64,000 nucleotides of DNA from UBA4427 sp046351135 (GCA_046351135.1 JAXLZA010000009.1:62001-126000), one strand, 5' to 3'; positions 8,649 through 17,770 are shown, numbered from the stretch's first letter. Numbers and translations: made by a program. The notes: a model not told the origin generated them from the letters alone.

Positions 8649-9228
8649 TCGCAATCCGAAGCTCACGTTGCTCGGAAATCAGGGAGAAGACGAGACTCGT
8701 CACCCGTCGCCGCTCTCCCAGATCCGTCACCGGATCTGTCACCCGATCCGCTGATGGTTGTCCCGAGCTCGAGTACCCCCGCCAGGCTGATCGTGATCTG
8801 GTCGCTGGCCGATCGACTCGCGATGGGCTCTTGCGGTTGGCTGCGGACGACCTGATCGACGCGGCCGGTGAAGCGCCGGGGGATCGAGCGTCTCACCGAT
8901 CGGGGAGATCGACCGCCACGCCCATGCGTCGGCAACTGCTGCGGCGGAAGCCGCCTCGGCCTCATCACACAGGCTGCGTCCTGCCAGAAGGCGTCTGGAG
9001 AATCGATCTCCAGTCGGTCTCCAGCGACGAATCACGATCCCGACGGACCGATCGACGTTCCCGGTATCCCTCACGGCGACAGGCGATTCGAGCCCGCTCT
9101 GCGGCGCCACCGCCAAAGTTCATTCGGCAAACCGGACCGTCCCTGGGCTCGATCAAGGCCCGCTATCGTGTCGCCTCGACGAGCGGCTTCAAGCCAGGCG
9201 CTCGAAAACCGGAGAGATCTGAAACTCA
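8649..9228. other. intergenic stretch without a recognised gene
   Basis: I find no convincing coding frame. A short imperfect tandem (GATCCGTCACCG, GATCTGTCACCC) lies near 8720-8745. Base composition and scattered stops suggest decayed sequence ahead of the truncated reductase fragment. Confidence 0.4.
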
Positions 9229-9419
9229 TGAAGCTCGTCGTTTTTGGAACTGGGAACATGTCTCGGGTCATTGCCGGCTCGCTGGCAGAACTCGGGCATG
9301 ATGTCTTTCTCGGCTCACGCTCGATGGGGAAGTCGATCGCGATTGCCAGAGATCTGGGCGCCAGAGCTCTCGGTTGAGCAAACGACGAGGCGGCAGGATT
9401 TAGCGAAGTGATCTTTCAT
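9229..9419 (+). pseudogene. fragment of an NADP/F420-type reductase with in-frame TGA
   Basis: The frame starts at ATG 9229 with MKLVVFGTGNMSRVIAGSLA, then ELGHDVFLGSRS. This is the N-terminal dinucleotide-binding fold (G-x-G-x-x-S) of NADPH-dependent F420 reductase-like or NAD-binding-2 proteins. After 49 residues a TGA (9375-9377) interrupts it. The same frame then continues ANDEAAGFSEVIFHGVR, which keeps the pattern expected for the next helix and strand of this family, and then similarity is lost. A complete protein would have about 200 residues, so this is a broken remnant. Confidence 0.55.
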
Positions 9420-9831
9420 GGCGTTCGCCGAAAGCCCGCGTCCGCTTCGGGGAACGGCGAAAGGGTGGAGACTGAGTCGAGCCGGGCAGCGTGAACATCT
9501 GGCATCCGGCCACCGCCGCGGTGTCCGGCATCTGCTTCAGGCCACCAGGGAAGCTGGCCCGTTCGGGGCCTCGCAATCTTCTCCGATCTCGATCACGTCG
9601 GAATCGCCGGGAACCAGTCGAGCTCGAAATCCCAAGGGCGACGTCCCCCACCGTTCCTTCGAATGATCACGAATTGTCGACATCTGCGTGACGACGGTGT
9701 TCGTCGCGCCCGGTCATTTGCGGGCGACCGGAATCCACCGTATCAGATCGCAACGACGAACCCCGTCGCGACCCGGCGAGGCGGGATCGGGAGATGCGAT
9801 CGGACGTCCCGCGCGGTCCGCGAACGAGCTC
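9420..9831. other. intergenic stretch, probably decayed coding sequence
   Basis: No frame here has a good start, ribosome site or recognisable family. It may hold the scrambled remainder of the reductase fragment upstream. It ends at the start of the LysE-type gene. Confidence 0.35.
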
Positions 9832-10443
9832 ATGATCCAATCGCTACTCGTCGGCTTCGCAATCGGATTCCTGCTGGCGATACCAGGTGGGCCGGCGGGA
9901 ATGTTCTGCATGGAGCGAACGCTCCGGCGAGGCAGGACCGCCGGAATGATCTCTGCATCCGGCATCGCCCTCGCCGATGCAGTGTGCTCGTTCCTCGTGC
10001 TTCACGGCCTGGACCGGATCTCGAGCTGGGGCCGTATCCCGAACATGTACCTCGACCGCTGGCTCGGGGCGCTCTTCCTCGTCTACGGAATGAATGGCCT
10101 CCTCAGCTCGCCCCCTTCGACCCCCTCTCGCTCCGAGAGCACGGACTGGATCTCGTTTCTTTCGACCTTCGGCATGGTCGTGTTGAATCCGGGGACCTTC
10201 GTTCCCATCGCCTCGCTCTTTGCGCTCGCCGGGCTCCCCGCCGAGGGGACCACGGGCCTCGGGATGATCTCGCTTTCCGTCATGGTGGCGATCGGAACGA
10301 TCGCATTCTGGAGCCTCGGCACCCGATGGATCGAGCGACCGCGAGGTCGGCTGAGCGCGCGCCATCTCGACCGATTGGCGCGGGGCTCGTCGATCGTCAT
10401 CGTGCTCCTCGGTCTCTGGATCCTCGTGTCGAGCATGCTCTGA
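9832..10443 (+). CDS. LysE-family translocator
   Basis: This is a 203-residue inner-membrane protein with about six hydrophobic segments. It starts MIQSLLVGFAIGFLLAIPGG, and the PGP-like turn (IPGGPAGMFCMERTLRRGR) is the LysE/RhtB exporter signature. A second segment, MVVLNPGTFVP, matches the repeated N-P motif of the fold. The family exports amino acids or small metabolites by proton exchange; the substrate is unknown. Start ATG 9832 gives the family's normal N-terminus, whereas the longer frame from 9688 adds an Arg-rich, non-membrane leader that looks spurious. Confidence 0.8.
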   Translation: MIQSLLVGFAIGFLLAIPGGPAGMFCMERTLRRGRTAGMISASGIALADAVCSFLVLHGLDRISSWGRIPNMYLDRWLGALFLVYGMNGLLSSPPSTPSRSESTDWISFLSTFGMVVLNPGTFVPIASLFALAGLPAEGTTGLGMISLSVMVAIGTIAFWSLGTRWIERPRGRLSARHLDRLARGSSIVIVLLGLWILVSSML

Positions 10444-10588
10444 GGGGAGCGGATCCGAGCGATCGCAGGCTTCCGTCGTTGCCCGACGTGCGGCGAGACG
10501 TCGCGGGGATTTCACGATTTCGAGATCGAAGCGGGCTCCCGCCGCCCTACCGTCGCCGAACAAGACATCGGGAGGTCCGCGGAAGACC

Positions 10589-12346
10589 ATGAAGAGGATC
10601 AAGGCGCTCACATTCGGTTGCTTCGCGGCCCCGCTTCTCCAGATCGCGCCGGCTCAGGCACAGTTCACCACGCCCAACGTGATCGCGACCACGGGCGCGA
10701 CGGCTTCGACCCTGGGATCGACCACCTTCGTGAACCAGGGGCTGGTTGGCGTGGGCCGCATCTCCGCGTCGGCGCTCGACAGCTTCGGCGAGACGTTCGG
10801 CTCGGCTTCGGGTCTCCAGATCACGGACTGGGGAGGCGACGGAGAGAGCGGGTATACCGGCACCTTCCAGATCCTTCCCGACCGCGGATACAACAACAAC
10901 AATGCGGGCGGGTTCTTCTCCCACTACGCCGCGCGAATCCAGTCCGTCGACTTCGCCTTCGTGCCCTACGTCGGCCCGACGAACGTCGGCGGGGACGACC
11001 TGAGCTCGAAGATCGCCGCCCAGAACCAGATCACGTTCACGTCGCCGATCCGGGGACGAAAGTTCACCTACTTCGACACGAACGCCGGCATCGCCCTGCC
11101 CACCACGGGTCTCGATCCCGCGAGCAGCAGCGCGACGCTCTTCGGCAACCCCATGCCGTACGTGACGAGCTACACGGGCCAGAGAACACCGGGCGCATCG
11201 AACGAGACGTTCGTCGGCATCAACCGCCTGGCCCTCGACTCGGAGGCGCTGGCGCTCAAGCCGGACGGCTCCGGCTACGTCGGCGACGAGTACGGCGCAC
11301 ACATCTACTACTTCAACGCCAACAAGGAAATCGTCGGCGCGATCGTTCCGCCCCCGGCGATGCAGCCGCACCTGCCGGTCGGCGTCCTCAACTTCCAGTC
11401 GACCGCGACGCCGACGGACGGACGCCGCAACAATCAGGGCCTGGAAGGCGTCGCGCTGAGCCCGGACGGGAACACGCTGTTCGCGTTGTTGCAGAGCGCC
11501 ACGAGACAGGATTCCGACGCCGCGAACAACCAGAACGCGAGGCACACCCGCCTGCTGATCTACGACGTGAGCGGTAGCACGACGCCGGCGTCGCCGATCG
11601 CAGCGCATGCGCTGACGCTGCCCACCTTGAAGCTCAACGGAAACGGAGGAGCCGTCGATCGGACAGCGGCGCAGAGCGAGCTCGTCGCCCTCGACGATCA
11701 TCGGCTGCTCGTGCTCGCGCGGGATGGCAACGGGCTCGGGAGCAACGCCACCAACCCCTCGATGTACAAGAGCGTGCTGTTGGTCGACACGCAGCTCGGC
11801 AATCCCACGAACTTCGTGAACGACGTCGCTTCGACCACGGTCGCGGGAAAGATCACCTCCGCATCGGGCGTGCTCAGCCCCGGAATCGTGCCACTCGCCT
11901 GGACCGAGGTGGTGAACATCCTGAACGGCGCCCAGCTCGGCAAGTTCAACGTCGAGCTCGATTCCGGCGGGCAGGTATCGAAGCTGACCCTGGGCGAGAA
12001 GTGGGAGGGAATGTCGCTCGTCCCCGCGAACGACCCGGTCCATCCCTACGACCATTTCCTGTTCGTCGCCAACGACAACGACTTCCTGACCTCGGCCGGC
12101 ACGATGGTCGGCCCCGACGGCACCAACGTGGCGTACAACGCTTTCGTCTCCCATCCGGCGACCCGGATTCCGCCGGCGGTCGGAGACGCGACCGACCCGA
12201 CGAACAACGAGAACGACACGATGTTTCTGGTCTACCGGGTCACGGTCGTGCCCGAGCCCGGAGTGATGGCGTCGCTCGGAGCGGGCGCCATCGGGCTCGC
12301 AATGGCGGTTTCGAGACTCCGGCGCGCGGGCGGCAGGGATCACTGA
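10589..12346 (+). CDS. phytase-like esterase domain protein with PEP-CTERM
   Basis: This 585-residue secreted protein has a signal peptide (cut near APAQA) and a long beta-propeller-like region of the esterase-like activity of phytase family. Typical motifs include SGLQITDW, LPDRGYNNNN, ALDSEALALKPDG, VGDEYG, NNQGLEGVALSPDGNTLFAL, and a late KWEGMSLVP followed by HFLFVANDNDF. The Glu/Asp-rich loops suggest a calcium-dependent propeller. It ends VTVVPEPGVMASLGAGAIG then an Arg-rich tail, a PEP-CTERM signal. A phosphoester hydrolase or a structural surface propeller is likely. Catalysis is not provable from the sequence. Confidence 0.85.
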   Translation: MKRIKALTFGCFAAPLLQIAPAQAQFTTPNVIATTGATASTLGSTTFVNQGLVGVGRISASALDSFGETFGSASGLQITDWGGDGESGYTGTFQILPDRGYNNNNAGGFFSHYAARIQSVDFAFVPYVGPTNVGGDDLSSKIAAQNQITFTSPIRGRKFTYFDTNAGIALPTTGLDPASSSATLFGNPMPYVTSYTGQRTPGASNETFVGINRLALDSEALALKPDGSGYVGDEYGAHIYYFNANKEIVGAIVPPPAMQPHLPVGVLNFQSTATPTDGRRNNQGLEGVALSPDGNTLFALLQSATRQDSDAANNQNARHTRLLIYDVSGSTTPASPIAAHALTLPTLKLNGNGGAVDRTAAQSELVALDDHRLLVLARDGNGLGSNATNPSMYKSVLLVDTQLGNPTNFVNDVASTTVAGKITSASGVLSPGIVPLAWTEVVNILNGAQLGKFNVELDSGGQVSKLTLGEKWEGMSLVPANDPVHPYDHFLFVANDNDFLTSAGTMVGPDGTNVAYNAFVSHPATRIPPAVGDATDPTNNENDTMFLVYRVTVVPEPGVMASLGAGAIGLAMAVSRLRRAGGRDH

Positions 12347-12430
12347 GCCGATCGGATCGATCGAGTCGACGGCGATCTCCAGGTTCCTCGATGGCCGGGT
12401 GGTCGCGGTGCTCCATCGGGGGAAGCGGAC

Positions 12431-13204
12431 ATGTCGTGGTCGGAATCCGATCGACGCATCGTGCTCTGGGGTGCTTCGAATTTCCGTGACCTCGGCGGAT
12501 ACCGGACGACCGACGGTCGCATGCTGCGATGGAGACGGGTCTTCCGATCGGACGGACTGTACGATCTCGCGCCGACCGACGTCTCCAAGCTCGTCGGTCT
12601 CGGGCTCGGCGACGTCTTCGATCTCCGGACCGCGAAGGAGATCGAGGCCTTCGGAACGAATCCTCTGGTCGATCACGGAGTCCGCCATCACCACGTTCCG
12701 TTCCTCCCCGACGTCGGGGCTCACCGCCACGTCCGCGCAGTCCCCGCTGGTCGGGGGGCTGCGAGCGAGGATCCGGACGAGGCGGCGGACGCGTACTTGC
12801 AGATGCTCGAGGACGGACGCCACTCTCTTGTGCAGGTCTTGAACCATGCCGCGCGCCTCGGCGATCGGAGCATGGTCTTCCACTGCACGGGGGGACGGGA
12901 CCGGGCAGGTCTCACGGCAGCGATCCTCTTGTCCGCCCTGGGCGTCCCGCGCGACGTGATCGCCGCCGACTACGAGCTCACGAACGAGTATCTGTCGTTC
13001 TCGCCTGCACGCATCGAGCGCTTGCGCGCACTCTTCGGCGACCTGATCGGCGATGCGGGACCGCCCGCGACGACGGGCGACGTGATGTTCCGGACCCTTC
13101 GGCGCGTCGACGAGCGATACGACTCGCCGGACGGATTTCTCGACTGGGCGGGCTTCGGGACTCCCGAGCGCGAGATGCTCCGATCCCGTCTGCTCGAAGA
13201 ATGA
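12431..13204 (+). CDS. tyrosine-protein phosphatase (PTP/Y_phosphatase3 type)
   Basis: This 257-residue cytoplasmic protein opens with NFRDLGGY and RRVFRSDGL, the usual N-terminal motifs of bacterial atypical tyrosine phosphatases (MptpB-like). The P-loop is HCTGGRDRAG with Cys152 as nucleophile and Arg158 (C-x5-R); the DR pair is typical of the lipid/tyrosine dual-specificity members. A mid-protein DLRTAKEIEAFG matches the family. It dephosphorylates phosphotyrosine or phosphoinositides. The gene is 84 bases downstream of the phytase-like gene with no evident link. Confidence 0.88.
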   Translation: MSWSESDRRIVLWGASNFRDLGGYRTTDGRMLRWRRVFRSDGLYDLAPTDVSKLVGLGLGDVFDLRTAKEIEAFGTNPLVDHGVRHHHVPFLPDVGAHRHVRAVPAGRGAASEDPDEAADAYLQMLEDGRHSLVQVLNHAARLGDRSMVFHCTGGRDRAGLTAAILLSALGVPRDVIAADYELTNEYLSFSPARIERLRALFGDLIGDAGPPATTGDVMFRTLRRVDERYDSPDGFLDWAGFGTPEREMLRSRLLEE

Positions 13205-13485
13205 CGGGTCGCGAGGAATCGAGGCCGTCGACTCGACGCGGGGCATAGGTCGTTCGAGCGGCCTTCTTCCTTCACGCCACCCGCTCCGCGCCCCCATCCT
13301 CATCGGATCTCAGAAGAATCTCATGATCGTCTCAAGACTGCGGACGGGATTCCGGGATACATCTCCTGGACACGAGATCGTCCGGCAGGTGCCGATCGGA
13401 TCCGACCGACCGGGTCGCGGCGATCTTCCTCGAGCGCACGAATTCGGTGCCCACGAGGCGCATCCCGAGCTGGAGGAGAACTTCG

Positions 13486-14688
13486 ATGCGGATCGACCGA
13501 CTGCCTGGCGAACCGGCACGCGGGCAGGCGAGGTGCGCCTGGCTGGTCGCCCTGCTCCTGGCCTTCGTCGCCCTCCCGCTTCGCGCCGAGATCGTGGTCT
13601 CGAACCTGACGGTCCCGGTGCGCGATTTCAATACGATATCCGCGACCGACTGGGCGGCCCAGAGCTTCGACACGGACGCGCAGGCCTACGAGCTGAGCCG
13701 GGTCGCGGCGCTCGTCGGCGCCGAGTCCGGAATGTCCGGGGCGTTCGTGGAGGTTCGGACTGCAACACCGACGGGCGAGATGGACACGTCCCCCGGCGGT
13801 CTCGTGGGCACCCTCGTCCCTCCCGACCTGACCGGCCCGCGTAGCGCGCGCGACTTCCTGCCGGCTGCGCCGATCCCGCTCGCCGCGTCGACGCGGTACT
13901 TCGTCCTCTTCGGCGCGACGGGACCCGGAACCTTCGAGTGGTCCTATGCCGAGGGCAACGCGAGCACGGGCGTCGCGACCCTCGGGCCCTATCAGTACAG
14001 CTTCGATGGCGGCGGGCTCTGGTCGATCTTCGGATCCGAGAACCCCTTCCACCTCGAGGTCGAGTCCGCCCCCGTCGACGAGTTCGTCCTCGTCTCGAAC
14101 GTGACGGAGCCCGTGCGGTCCTACAACACCATCGATGCGTCGCTCTGGGCGGCCCAGAGCTTCGAGACCGATCCGCAGACCTACGCGCTGACGTCGATCC
14201 GGACCCTGGTCGGGGACGAGGTCGGATCGTCGGGGGCCTTCGCGGAGCTGCGAGCGAGCCTGCCGACCGGCGAGATGGACACGTCGCCCGCCGGACTCAT
14301 CGATACCCTCGTCGTGCCGGACCTGACGGGCCCCCGCGCGCTGCGCACCTTCCTCCCGACCGCCCCGATTCCCCTGGCTCCGAGCACGCGGTACCACCTG
14401 CTCCTCGGCGCATCGGGCCCGGGATCGTTCGAATGGTCCTACGCCGAGGGCAACGGCCAGATGGGTCCCGGGACGCTCAGCCAGTATCAGTACACCTTCG
14501 ATGGTGGCGGGCTCTGGTCGATCTTCGGGTCGGAAAATCCGTTCCACGTCGAGGTGCGCGCGCTGCCTGAGCCCGGTCTGGGTTGGATGATCGCATTCGG
14601 TCTCGCCGCGATCGCAGCGCGTGAGCGCGGAAGGCGGTCGTCCGCTGGACGGAGCGGCGAGAACAGGACGGACCAGTTTACGGAATGA
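13486..14688 (+). CDS. PEP-CTERM protein with duplicated choice-of-anchor-like domain
   Basis: This 400-residue secreted protein starts at ATG 13486, directly after a strong GGAGGAG. After the signal peptide two copies of a domain of about 150 residues follow. Each opens with VVSNLTVPVRDFNTI or VLVSNVTEPVRSYNTI, carries WAAQSF, GEMDTSP and FEWSYAEGN, and closes with GGGLWSIFGSENPFH. The copies remain very similar, so the duplication is recent or under conservation. The pattern resembles choice-of-anchor R domains. The C-terminus has LPEPG, a hydrophobic helix and Arg-rich residues, but continues about 20 residues beyond the basic patch, longer than normal. Confidence 0.82.
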   Translation: MRIDRLPGEPARGQARCAWLVALLLAFVALPLRAEIVVSNLTVPVRDFNTISATDWAAQSFDTDAQAYELSRVAALVGAESGMSGAFVEVRTATPTGEMDTSPGGLVGTLVPPDLTGPRSARDFLPAAPIPLAASTRYFVLFGATGPGTFEWSYAEGNASTGVATLGPYQYSFDGGGLWSIFGSENPFHLEVESAPVDEFVLVSNVTEPVRSYNTIDASLWAAQSFETDPQTYALTSIRTLVGDEVGSSGAFAELRASLPTGEMDTSPAGLIDTLVVPDLTGPRALRTFLPTAPIPLAPSTRYHLLLGASGPGSFEWSYAEGNGQMGPGTLSQYQYTFDGGGLWSIFGSENPFHVEVRALPEPGLGWMIAFGLAAIAARERGRRSSAGRSGENRTDQFTE

Positions 14689-14712
14689 AACCGACCGGGG
14701 GCGCGGAGAAGC

Positions 14713-14732
14713 GGGCTCGAATCGCCTATTCC
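14713..14732 (-). repeat. short copy of dispersed intergenic repeat
   Basis: Read on the minus strand this is GGAATAGGCGATTCGAGCCC. It differs at two bases from GGGATAGGCGATTCAAGCCC at 46260-46279 and resembles copies at 15966-16005 and 17773. It lies 24 bases after the stop of a PEP-CTERM gene. Confidence 0.55.
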
Positions 14733-14817
14733 GCGTCGGGCTGCCCAGCCGTTGCCGATCGACTTCGCTCGTCTCTAAAGCGCATCCCCATGTCGCCATC
14801 CTTCGCAGGAAAATCCC

Positions 14818-15345
14818 ATGCGCTCGATGCTGGTCCTCGTCCTGCTCTTCCTGGCCGTCGGAAGCCCGGGCTTCGCCTCGGACGGCATCATCGAGATCAA
14901 TCAAGCATCTGCTGACGAGCGACCTGACCGTACCGCCCGGCTCCCCGGCGGGTATCGCTGCGTACGTCGAAGGGACCCGCATCGATCTCAACGGATTCAC
15001 GATCAAGAGCACGACGACCTGCTCGGGCACACCGCTGACCTGTGCGCCCGTCGGCACGGGGATCGGTGTCGATTCGTCGGGTGCGCGGGACGTCGGGTTG
15101 CGTAACGGGCGCATCGTCGGCTTCGGGCTGTGTACGGCGTCTTTCTGGCGGAGGAAAGCCAGCTCGGCGACGTCACCATCGAAAGCAACGGTCTGGGCGG
15201 CGTCGTCTGTGATGCAACCTGCGTGGTCGTCGGAAGCAACGTGCGGCGCAATGGCGGCGTCGGTGTGAGCGCGGGGTCGGCCAGCCGCGTGAGTCAATCG
15301 ACGATCCAGGGGAACGCTGGGGCAGGTATTCTGCGCCGTCGAATT
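14818..15345 (+). pseudogene. frameshifted right-handed beta-helix protein gene
   Basis: The start encodes a signal peptide and SDGIIEINQA, closely matching VDGVIEINQA in the intact beta-helix protein at 46374-47357. The frame then breaks. In a second frame appear LLTSDLTVPPG and RIDLNGFTIKS, then a third frame from about 15130 gives GVFLAEESQLGDVTIESN and GVGVSAGSASRVSQSTIQGN. These are consecutive beta-helix rungs of one ancestral protein. Relative to the intact paralogue, the segment after INQA that should carry the Cys-rich loop is missing. At least two frameshifts and a deletion make this a pseudogene. Confidence 0.65.
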
Positions 15346-15416
15346 CCCTCTCCGATCGAAATCTGGTGCCACATAATGGAGTCGGCCTTCCAGCGCCGCG
15401 CGGCCACCGATGCTAG

Positions 15417-15773
15417 CTCGGAGGGCCCGCCGGCGGCGTCCTGGGCAATGCGGCCGCGACCGCCTGCAGCTCAGGCTTCCATCTCGCTTCTCTCTGGGAG
15501 ATACTGGACCCATCACATCTGAGCTACGACCGAACGCTCGGTCTCTCGCCGGCGAATGCGGGTTCGGGTCCCCCGTCTCCCCCATCGCCTCCCAGCGTCG
15601 GCTGGCTTCGAAGCGGCTCGCTCGACTGCAGCAACTGGACGACGACTTCCCAGTTCGGCAACGCTGCGGGACTCAACTCCGATTGGACGGCAACCCCGAC
15701 GGCCACGTGGCCTTGGGTCTTTTTCACTTTGTCCAGCAATAGTCCCAATCGCGTCTGGTGTGTCGAGGACTGA
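15417..15773 (+). pseudogene. start-less fragment of a secreted Cys/Trp-rich domain
   Basis: Between a TAG at 15414 and a TGA at 15771 one frame reads well: TACSSGFHLASLWEILDPSH, then SYDRTLGLSPANAGSGPP, GWLRSG, DCSNWTT, GLNSDWTA and a final NRVWCVED. This layout (C-GFH-ASLWEI-DPS, ADSGSGPP-like turn, W-R-G, SDW, WCV-D) is a C-terminal domain of secreted proteins that I recognise as a family without a firm name. The frame contains no ATG, GTG or TTG near its beginning with a ribosome site. It is the 3' end of a gene whose front is lost, possibly fused to the beta-helix remnant upstream. Confidence 0.5.
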
Positions 15774-16307
15774 CATGCTCCGAGGCTCGAGTTACCCCAC
15801 GCCGACGGCGGCGCGACCGAAGTCCTGAGGGACTTCTGAGATTTCTCTGAGGATCGAGGTAGAAGGGGCCGCGCGATGCCCGAAACGAGCGACATGCGCA
15901 GTGGTTGCGAGGAAGGATGAGCAAGCCTCATTCGTCATCCCGGCCGAGCGGAGGCCGATCTGGTCGGGATAGGGAATTCAAGCCCGGGCTCGAATCGCCC
16001 ATCCCCCACCTTACTGCCTAAGGCGGGTTCGACGGGTCGGTGTGCGGTCCACGACTCTCCCGGGCCTCGGGGCCACATCGCGAAGGTGTTCTTCCGTTCC
16101 GACCGCGCCGCTCCGCTCGGCCCACGCCCGATCGGTCACCCGGATTGCATTCGGCCATTGCCAATTCCGTGAAGAACGCGTGGTGGGGACTCTCGCTCGC
16201 CCCAGACTCGTTAGCGTCGTCGGGGTCGATCGCCGTCGTGGGTGATCGGCAGCGGCCGATGGATTCTCGGTCCGCGCGACACTGTCCCGTCTCAGCAAGG
16301 GAGTCCG
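15774..16307. other. intergenic stretch holding a palindromic repeat pair
   Basis: I see no gene. The stretch contains the two head-to-head repeat units at 15966-16005 and ends with AAGGGAG, the ribosome site of the HAF-repeat gene. Confidence 0.45.
15966..16005. repeat. head-to-head pair of the dispersed 20-bp repeat
   Basis: GGGATAGGGAATTCAAGCCC (15966-15985) is followed at once by GGGCTCGAATCGCCCATCCC (15986-16005), whose complement is GGGATGGGCGATTCGAGCCC. The two units form a nearly perfect 40-base palindrome of the same motif found singly at 14713, 17773 and 46260. Confidence 0.6.
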
Positions 16308-17570
16308 ATGGCCTCGAGAGAGCGACGGATCGAATTCGGAGTCGGGCTGCTCCTGCTTCTGATCCTGGTGCCCGAGCAGGGACTCGCGCAGGCAGCGCCG
16401 ACCTATCACATGACCGATCTCGGCCGGCTTGCGGCGGGCACGAGCACCAACGCATCGGCCATGAACGATGCCGGCGCGATCGTCGGTACGGCCTATCCGA
16501 GCGTGACCTCCTTCGGCAACGCATTCGAGTGGTCGGGCGGATCGCTGGCCAACGTCGTGCCGACGCCGGCGAACGGGGCGAGCTACGCCTGGTCGATCAA
16601 CGCGGCAGGGAAGGAGGTCGGGGAGACCCTCGACGGTGGTCTACGGAAGGGCTTTCTCCGGGACCCGAGCGGGGCGATCACTCTTCTCCCGGGCCCGTCT
16701 GGAACGTCGGGCCTCGTCTGGGCGCACGCCATCAACGATGCGGACCTCATCGTCGGTCAGGTCACCAACTTTCCCGGTCGCCCCGCCGGCTATGACGCCG
16801 CGTTCTTGCAAGGCGGGATCTGGTCACTATTGCCGCGACCGCCCACGACACTCGGCTCGTTCGTAGCCGCCGCCTTCGACGTGAATTCCTCCGGCACGAT
16901 CGTCGGAGAGACCACATCGGGCTCCGTCGGGGCGCGAGCCTTCGTCTTCGAGAATGGCGTGATGACCGATCTCGGTTCGCTGGCGCCCACCACGGTCTCG
17001 GCCGCGTGTGCGATCAACGACGCAGGCACGATCGTCGGCGTCGCACGAACCGCCGCGGGACGCTTCGACGCCGTGATGTGGGCGGGTGCCGGTCGGACGA
17101 TCGTCAATCTGCGTGACCTGCTCGAGGCCCAGGGCGTGATCGCTCCGACCAATAATGCGGGGACGATCGCCACCGCCATCAACGATCTCGGCGCCGTCGT
17201 CGGCGCCGTCGGGACCTTTGCAGGCTGCAAGAAGGCGAGCAACGGTGTCCCGATCACGACCGCTCTCGGGATAAGCGCCTTCCTGATCGTCGGGACGACC
17301 GCCTACGACTTGAATACCCAGATCGCGTCCGACGATCCGCTGAGGCCCGTGGTGACCCTGAAGCGCGCCGTGGCGATCAACAATCTGGGTCAGATCACCG
17401 CGATCGGATACGACTCCCGCGAAGGGAGCTCGATCGTCAAGAGCTACCTGCTGACGCCCGTGGCGACGGGACCCGGCACGCCGGTACCGAGCCTCTCCAG
17501 CGTGGCGATCCCGTTGCTCGCGCTGTCGCTCGTCGCATTCGGGCTCCGCCGCGCCGTCATCGCGCGCTGA
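16308..17570 (+). CDS. HAF-repeat exported protein with IPTL-type C-terminal signal
   Basis: This 420-residue protein has a signal peptide and about seven HAF-type repeats, seen as recurring IND-G-IVG units (AMNDAGAIVGTA, AINDADLIVGQV, AINDAGTIVGVA, AINDLGAVVGAV) spaced 50-60 residues apart, the pattern of a beta-propeller. The C-terminus is VPSLSSVAIPLLALSL, a short run of hydrophobics, then LRR. This resembles IPTL/VPTL-type sorting signals rather than VPEPG. A paralogue with the same repeats but a true PEP signal is at 32770-34020. The start at 16308 has AAGGGAG at good spacing. Confidence 0.82.
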   Translation: MASRERRIEFGVGLLLLLILVPEQGLAQAAPTYHMTDLGRLAAGTSTNASAMNDAGAIVGTAYPSVTSFGNAFEWSGGSLANVVPTPANGASYAWSINAAGKEVGETLDGGLRKGFLRDPSGAITLLPGPSGTSGLVWAHAINDADLIVGQVTNFPGRPAGYDAAFLQGGIWSLLPRPPTTLGSFVAAAFDVNSSGTIVGETTSGSVGARAFVFENGVMTDLGSLAPTTVSAACAINDAGTIVGVARTAAGRFDAVMWAGAGRTIVNLRDLLEAQGVIAPTNNAGTIATAINDLGAVVGAVGTFAGCKKASNGVPITTALGISAFLIVGTTAYDLNTQIASDDPLRPVVTLKRAVAINNLGQITAIGYDSREGSSIVKSYLLTPVATGPGTPVPSLSSVAIPLLALSLVAFGLRRAVIAR

Positions 17571-17770
17571 CCCGAACGACATCGGACGCTGCGCATCCGG
17601 GTCCCGCGCGATCGGAGTCAAGGTCCGCGCGGATGACCTCGTAGAGGAGGGGCTTCTCGGGTTCGTGGCGAGCGTAGTCTGCGACGGCCGGGCATCCGCC
17701 GGGACCGCATCGGCGGAGCGAGGCGAGCGATCACGGGACTGCCCCGTCATGGGGCTTCGAGCGACTCGCG

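Noticed and set aside
5722..9377. Possible recoding of TGA (selenocysteine or alternative code)
   Set aside because: TGA ends bufB, hisS and other intact genes normally, and the two interrupted genes have additional damage. No selenocysteine-type context hairpin was evident.
13321..15585. Long minus-strand frame of 754 codons
   Set aside because: It is antisense to the duplicated PEP-CTERM gene and the beta-helix remnant, is Arg-rich and has no domain or ribosome site. It is a GC-rich shadow frame.
14713..16005. tRNA-like T-arm (GGGCTCGAATCGCC)
   Set aside because: The short stretch resembles a T-loop, but no acceptor, D or anticodon arms can be built around it. It fits the dispersed repeat better.
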